64,000 bases of DNA. Origin: Mesorhizobium onobrychidis (lineage in GTDB: Bacteria; Pseudomonadota; Alphaproteobacteria; Rhizobiales; Rhizobiaceae). The notes beneath the pieces are model-generated. The model saw nothing but the letters and a program-made list of their open reading frames with translations. It was not told the origin of the DNA and did no database searches. The position numbers were made by a program, and so were the translations under genes. Below, piece after piece: positions 60,709 through 64,000 of the stretch; positions within the stretch are counted from its first letter, which is position 1, and each line of letters begins with the position of its first letter. The stretch is taken from positions 6,057,501-6,121,500 of the forward strand of contig NZ_CP062229.1 in assembly GCF_024707545.1 (NCBI RefSeq). The letters run 5' to 3'.

Positions 60709-61308
60709 TCAACCCCCGTTCATCTCCCGAAGCTTGGTTATGAATTGTTGCGGCCGGAGCCAGGTACCGGGGGTCTTATACCCCATGGATCTGGCGATGT
60801 CCGCTACGAATGCGTTGCAATTGTAGAGCGACGCGTGCCAAAGTGGAGAACTGGCCTGCAGCCTTCGTATGCTCGCGACGGCTTTCCTATATTCGGCTTC
60901 GGTAAGCAAAACTCGCCAGCTTGCCGACCGGTAGGCATCTTCCAGGTCGCCGTCCGTCCACCCGGTCGAGGCTGGCACGGGCGCCAAATGGCCGAGAACA
61001 TAGACATTGGGATCATTGGACTTCGGAGCGAGCCCCGCGACTTCGGGGTTGACCATCCGTCCCGCCTGGTTCAATCGTCCAAAAATCACGAAGGAATGGC
61101 CGTAGGTAAGGGCGTACCGGGAGCGGAACTCGATGAAATGCCGTTGGGCTTGAGTTGATGCCGCCGCGCTCGCCGGCATCGCCGCGGTTCTTAGTGCCCG
61201 ATCATTGGACACGAAACTCGGCTGGGGCTTGTTGTCCTGCGACTGACATGACGCTGCGACAAGCGCGAGCAGGGCCACGATTGTTGAACGGCCACTTACA
61301 AGCGTCAT
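60709..61308 (-). CDS. Lipoprotein with permuted papain-like (LRAT/NlpC-like) pattern
   Basis: 199 residues with a lipobox (VALLALVAASCQS). In the mature part YGHSFVIFGRL carries a His and LYNCNAFVADIARSMG a Cys, the order seen in permuted NlpC/P60 and LRAT-like thiol enzymes. It could be an amidase, peptidase or acyltransferase in the envelope. Family assignment is by pattern only. Confidence 0.6.
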   Translation of the reverse strand: MTLVSGRSTIVALLALVAASCQSQDNKPQPSFVSNDRALRTAAMPASAAASTQAQRHFIEFRSRYALTYGHSFVIFGRLNQAGRMVNPEVAGLAPKSNDPNVYVLGHLAPVPASTGWTDGDLEDAYRSASWRVLLTEAEYRKAVASIRRLQASSPLWHASLYNCNAFVADIARSMGYKTPGTWLRPQQFITKLREMNGG

Positions 61309-61452
61309 CTCATCCAGAACTCCGAGGACCGCAGACCTAGTGCCAGCCTATGCCCGCCAACCTCAGGTAGGCTGCGAATCCGGCCTTGGCCCCTGCATAT
61401 CGATATGGGGAAGGGCCTGGCGGCCCTTCCCCAAATCTCCGAAAGCCGGTGC

Positions 61453-61593
61453 TTATTTAATCACGGGCTCTTCTACGGCAGCGGGTTCCGGCGGAGGAGC
61501 CTTCCCCTTTCCTTTACCGATCCAGCCGTTCGCGCAGCCGCTCAGGCTGGCAACGGCGAGGGTAGCAACCATTACAATCAACATCCTGCTCAT
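61453..61593 (-). CDS. Very small lipoprotein
   Basis: 46 residues from ATG 61593 (AAGGA upstream). MLIVMVATLAVASLSGCANG is a lipoprotein signal with the lipid-modified Cys; the tail is Lys- then Pro/Glu-rich. Resembles entericidin-like or other small rhizobial lipoproteins of unknown role. Confidence 0.65.
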   Translation of the reverse strand: MSRMLIVMVATLAVASLSGCANGWIGKGKGKAPPPEPAAVEEPVIK

Positions 61594-61792
61594 CAAGCAA
61601 TCCTTTCCCCAGGGGCGGAACAGCCTATAGAATCGCCACAAATAAAACGATATGCAGCCCCACCAAGTTAGCTGCGATCTACACCAACGCCTAGTGCAGA
61701 AATGACACAGTTGGCACCCGGTTGCAGGCGGCAGCTTTGCGGTGACGTGCCGGCAGGGCTCACCATCCAACGGAGATCAGGCCTGCCCACCA

Positions 61793-62389
61793 TCAAACAA
61801 CCACCACCGTCGTGCCCAAAGGAGTACGGTCGTAGAGGTCAATGATGTCGTCATTTATCAAACGGATGCACCCGTTCGATACCGCTGTGCCTATCGTCCA
61901 TGGCTCGTTTGTACCATGTATCCGGAAGTGGGTGTCGCGCCCGTCGCGATAGAGATAAAGGGCACGCGCACCAAGCGGGTTGTTTGGTCCGCCAGGGACC
62001 CCCCCTGCATACTGCACCAGGCGCGGCTTGCGCTTCATCATGCTGGCGGTGGGTGTCCACGACGGCCAGTCCGCCTTGCGGCCGACGGTCGCTGTACCCT
62101 TGAACGAAAGTCCCTGCTCGCCGACGCCGACGCCGTAGCGCGTCGCCCACCCGTCGGTCTCGACGGCATAGAGAAAACGTTGCGAAGTATCGACGACGAT
62201 CGTTCCAGGCGGCTCGTTTCCGTCGTACCGCACATGCCGCCGTCGGAAACGAGGATTGAGGCCATTCCTTGGTCCGAACGCGGATGAAATCGGCTCCGTC
62301 GCCTGTCGTAGCGTCGACGTACATCCGGAAAGCATCAGAGCCAGACTACCCAGCACGAGCCCCCGGCGCGCAATGTGGTGTTCTTCCAT
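61793..62389 (-). CDS. L,D-transpeptidase (YkuD domain) lipoprotein
   Basis: 198 residues. The N-terminus RRGLVLGSLALMLSGCTS is a lipoprotein signal. The YkuD domain shows VDTSQRFLYAVE, GVGVGEQGLSFKGTATVGRK and the catalytic HFRIHGTNEPWTIG...SNGCIRL with its His and Cys. It forms 3-3 peptidoglycan crosslinks or attaches proteins to peptidoglycan. Confidence 0.9.
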   Translation of the reverse strand: MEEHHIARRGLVLGSLALMLSGCTSTLRQATEPISSAFGPRNGLNPRFRRRHVRYDGNEPPGTIVVDTSQRFLYAVETDGWATRYGVGVGEQGLSFKGTATVGRKADWPSWTPTASMMKRKPRLVQYAGGVPGGPNNPLGARALYLYRDGRDTHFRIHGTNEPWTIGTAVSNGCIRLINDDIIDLYDRTPLGTTVVVV

Positions 62390-62577
62390 TTCTACCTGCT
62401 AGGAAACTGGTCAATCTACCCCGCCCTCGTCTCTACCATTCCCGGGCCTGCGGGCCAAGTCTCGCTGTGTGGTGGCAAAATGAATTCACAGGATTGACAA
62501 GCGAATTGGAGCGAAACTTCTTGCGATAACCGTCTGCCTCTGTTCGGTTATGTCAAAATGGGCATAGGACAGAGACG

Positions 62578-63333
62578 ATGAAGCCTGACTTCCATGGTAA
62601 AGTCGCGATTGTGACCGGCGCAGGCTCCGGAATAGGAGCGGCTGTTTCACGGCAACTCGCGCAAGAAGGAGCCGAGGTTGTTGTCGCCGACCTTGATGCC
62701 GAGGCCGCGCGCTGCAAAGCCGCCGAAATAAGCGCGCAAGGGGGCAGGGCCTACGACTTTGCGGTCGATGTCACGGATGCGGCAGCCGTCGAAAAGCTGA
62801 TCGAGTTCACTGTCCAGAAATGCGGCGGACTGGATATGGCGGTAAACAATGCAGGTATCGACGGCGTTCGAAAAGCGACGGCAGACTATCCGCTCGACAA
62901 CTGGCACAAGCTGATAAACGTCAATCTAAATGGCGTTTTCTACAGCATGAAGTACGAAATCGCCGCCATGCTGGATCGAGGCGGAGGCGCCATCGTGAAC
63001 ATGTCCTCGATTCTCGGTTCCGTCGGCTTGCCGACTGCGTCCGCATACACGGCAGCGAAACACGGGGTCGTTGGATTGACCAAGGTTGCGGCGATTGAAT
63101 ATGCGAGGATGGGCATCCGGATCAATGTCGTCGGCCCCGGCTGGATCGAAACGCCTCTTCTATCGGAGCAAATGGAGACATTAACCACCCGGCGCATGGC
63201 AGCCCTTCAGCCGATGGGCAGACGCGGCAAACCGGAAGAGGTAGCGGCTCTTGTGTGCTTCCTGTTGTCCGATCAGGCCAGCTTTATCACTGGGAGCTAC
63301 CATCTGGTGGACGGAGCTTACACCGCCCATTAG
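62578..63333 (+). CDS. SDR-family oxidoreductase (FabG-like)
   Basis: 251 residues, classical SDR: VTGAGSGIGAAVSRQLAQEG, NNAGIDG, IVNMSSILGSVG (Ser) and YTAAK (Tyr, Lys), with the C-terminal GSYHLVDGAYTAH. NAD preference is suggested by Asp in VVADLDAEAA. Substrate unknown. It stands alone between the L,D-transpeptidase and der genes. Confidence 0.88.
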   Translation: MKPDFHGKVAIVTGAGSGIGAAVSRQLAQEGAEVVVADLDAEAARCKAAEISAQGGRAYDFAVDVTDAAAVEKLIEFTVQKCGGLDMAVNNAGIDGVRKATADYPLDNWHKLINVNLNGVFYSMKYEIAAMLDRGGGAIVNMSSILGSVGLPTASAYTAAKHGVVGLTKVAAIEYARMGIRINVVGPGWIETPLLSEQMETLTTRRMAALQPMGRRGKPEEVAALVCFLLSDQASFITGSYHLVDGAYTAH

Positions 63334-63584
63334 GTGCAGTGGCTGTCCCCACTCGTGCTGGCTACTGCCACGGCGATGACGCCCAGATCGCCGGGCTGCC
63401 CGCACTGCCTGAGATGGCGCTGTTCCCGCATCGCAAGGAAGGCCGGGCCAGACCCGGTGGCGGCGCGACTTGCCGACATCCTGCTGCAGGTGGCGGTGGA
63501 ATCGCCTACCCGAAAATGTGCAGGCGCTGCCCGCGAGCGGCCTGCGGAGCGTAGCCTGATGCTGGCGCCCAGAAGACGCGCAGC

Positions 63585-64000
63585 TCAGCGGCGTTTTTTC
63601 GCCTTGCTGGCGAACGGATTTTCCGAGGCGCGCAGGGCGATGCGGATCGGCACGCCGGGCATGTCGAAGGCTTCGCGCAGGCTGTTCGAGAGATAGCGGA
63701 CATAGGATTGCGGCATCGCGTCCGGCCGTGAGCAGGACACGACGAAGCCCGGCGGGCGCGTCTTGGCCTGGGTGACATATTTGATCTTCAACCGGCGCCC
63801 TGCCACGGCGGGCGGCGGATGATGCGCCAGGATGCCTTCCAGCCAGCGGTTGAGCTTGCCGGTCGAGACGCGGCTGTTCCACACTCTGTGCGTCCTGATG
63901 ACGGCATCCATCAGCTTGTCGAGGCCACGCCCGGTCTCGGCCGAGACCGGCACCGCCTGCATGCCGCGCGCCTGCGGCAACAGCCGCTCGGTCTTCTCGC
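63585..64000 (-). CDS. der: GTPase Der, C-terminal part (5' end outside window)
   Basis: The visible 138 residues are the C-terminal end of Der/EngA: the end of the second G domain ([20 protein letters not shown]) and the KH-like domain ([56 protein letters not shown]), then a basic tail (FASKAKKRR). Der is an essential 50S ribosome assembly factor. The frame stays open to the window edge. Confidence 0.93.
   Translation of the reverse strand, partial: EKTERLLPQARGMQAVPVSAETGRGLDKLMDAVIRTHRVWNSRVSTGKLNRWLEGILAHHPPPAVAGRRLKIKYVTQAKTRPPGFVVSCSRPDAMPQSYVRYLSNSLREAFDMPGVPIRIALRASENPFASKAKKRR

Noticed and set aside
63334..63584. Frames in the gap between the second SDR gene and der
   Set aside because: They are Arg/Pro rich, without start signals or family similarity; I see no supported feature in this 251-base gap.

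Overview
The window looks like chromosome of a rhizobial alphaproteobacterium, most likely Mesorhizobium or a close relative (Rhizobiales). This rests on high GC, an F0 ATP synthase operon with separate b and b' subunits and no F1 genes, a CTTGAC-N17-CTATGT type promoter, split glyQ/glyS, a DUF6101 gene, and GC-rich palindromic intergenic elements. No rRNA, tRNA or CRISPR array was found.

1-14.2 kb is the right-hand part of a prophage or phage-derived element; its left end is outside the window. A lysogeny-control region (an edge-truncated HTH protein, a GapR-domain fusion, a small HTH-like protein, an XRE repressor and a winged-helix regulator) is followed by about 21 tightly overlapping rightward genes. 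These include a protein with an SSB-like acidic tail, a DEDDh exonuclease, a Bet/RecT annealing protein, a Gp37/Gp68-family protein, an ASCH protein, a DUF1367-like protein, an HNH nuclease, an excisionase-like protein and a tyrosine integrase. The integrase lies against pdxH. A 12-bp palindrome (ACGCY-N2-RGCGT) occurs four times around the repressor and early promoter, twice exactly between -35 and -10.

14.2-43.6 kb is mostly core: pdxH, fatty-acid/branched-chain catabolism genes, a GH25 hydrolase, purD, ubiA, DUF6101, a GlcD-like oxidase, a Sua5-type tsaC gene, glyS, glyQ, a TPR protein, a LuxR regulator, a TetR/MFS pair, a polyprenyl diphosphate synthase, a TrmN6-like methyltransferase, an S49 protease, ispE and moaB. 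Long palindromic elements lie in frame inside both glyS and glyQ, adding about 37 and 48 residues. An acidic-protein gene carries an in-frame TAA.

43.8-53.4 kb holds a vapBC pair whose toxin gene has three frameshifts and an IS630 insertion, then a glycosyltransferase, a radical SAM protein, rnhB, the atpI-B-E-F'-F operon, a SleB-type hydrolase and a truncated MFS transporter gene.

53.4-64 kb is accessory-like. A TPR-LuxR regulator precedes an alpha/beta-hydrolase homologue that lacks its catalytic Ser and His, translationally coupled to a berberine-bridge-type flavin oxidase. A three-gene operon combines an isoprenylcysteine-methyltransferase-like membrane protein, a stand-alone E2-type acyltransferase domain and an SDR with a C-terminal SEC-C zinc motif. 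Two lipoproteins, an L,D-transpeptidase, a second SDR and the edge-truncated der gene follow.
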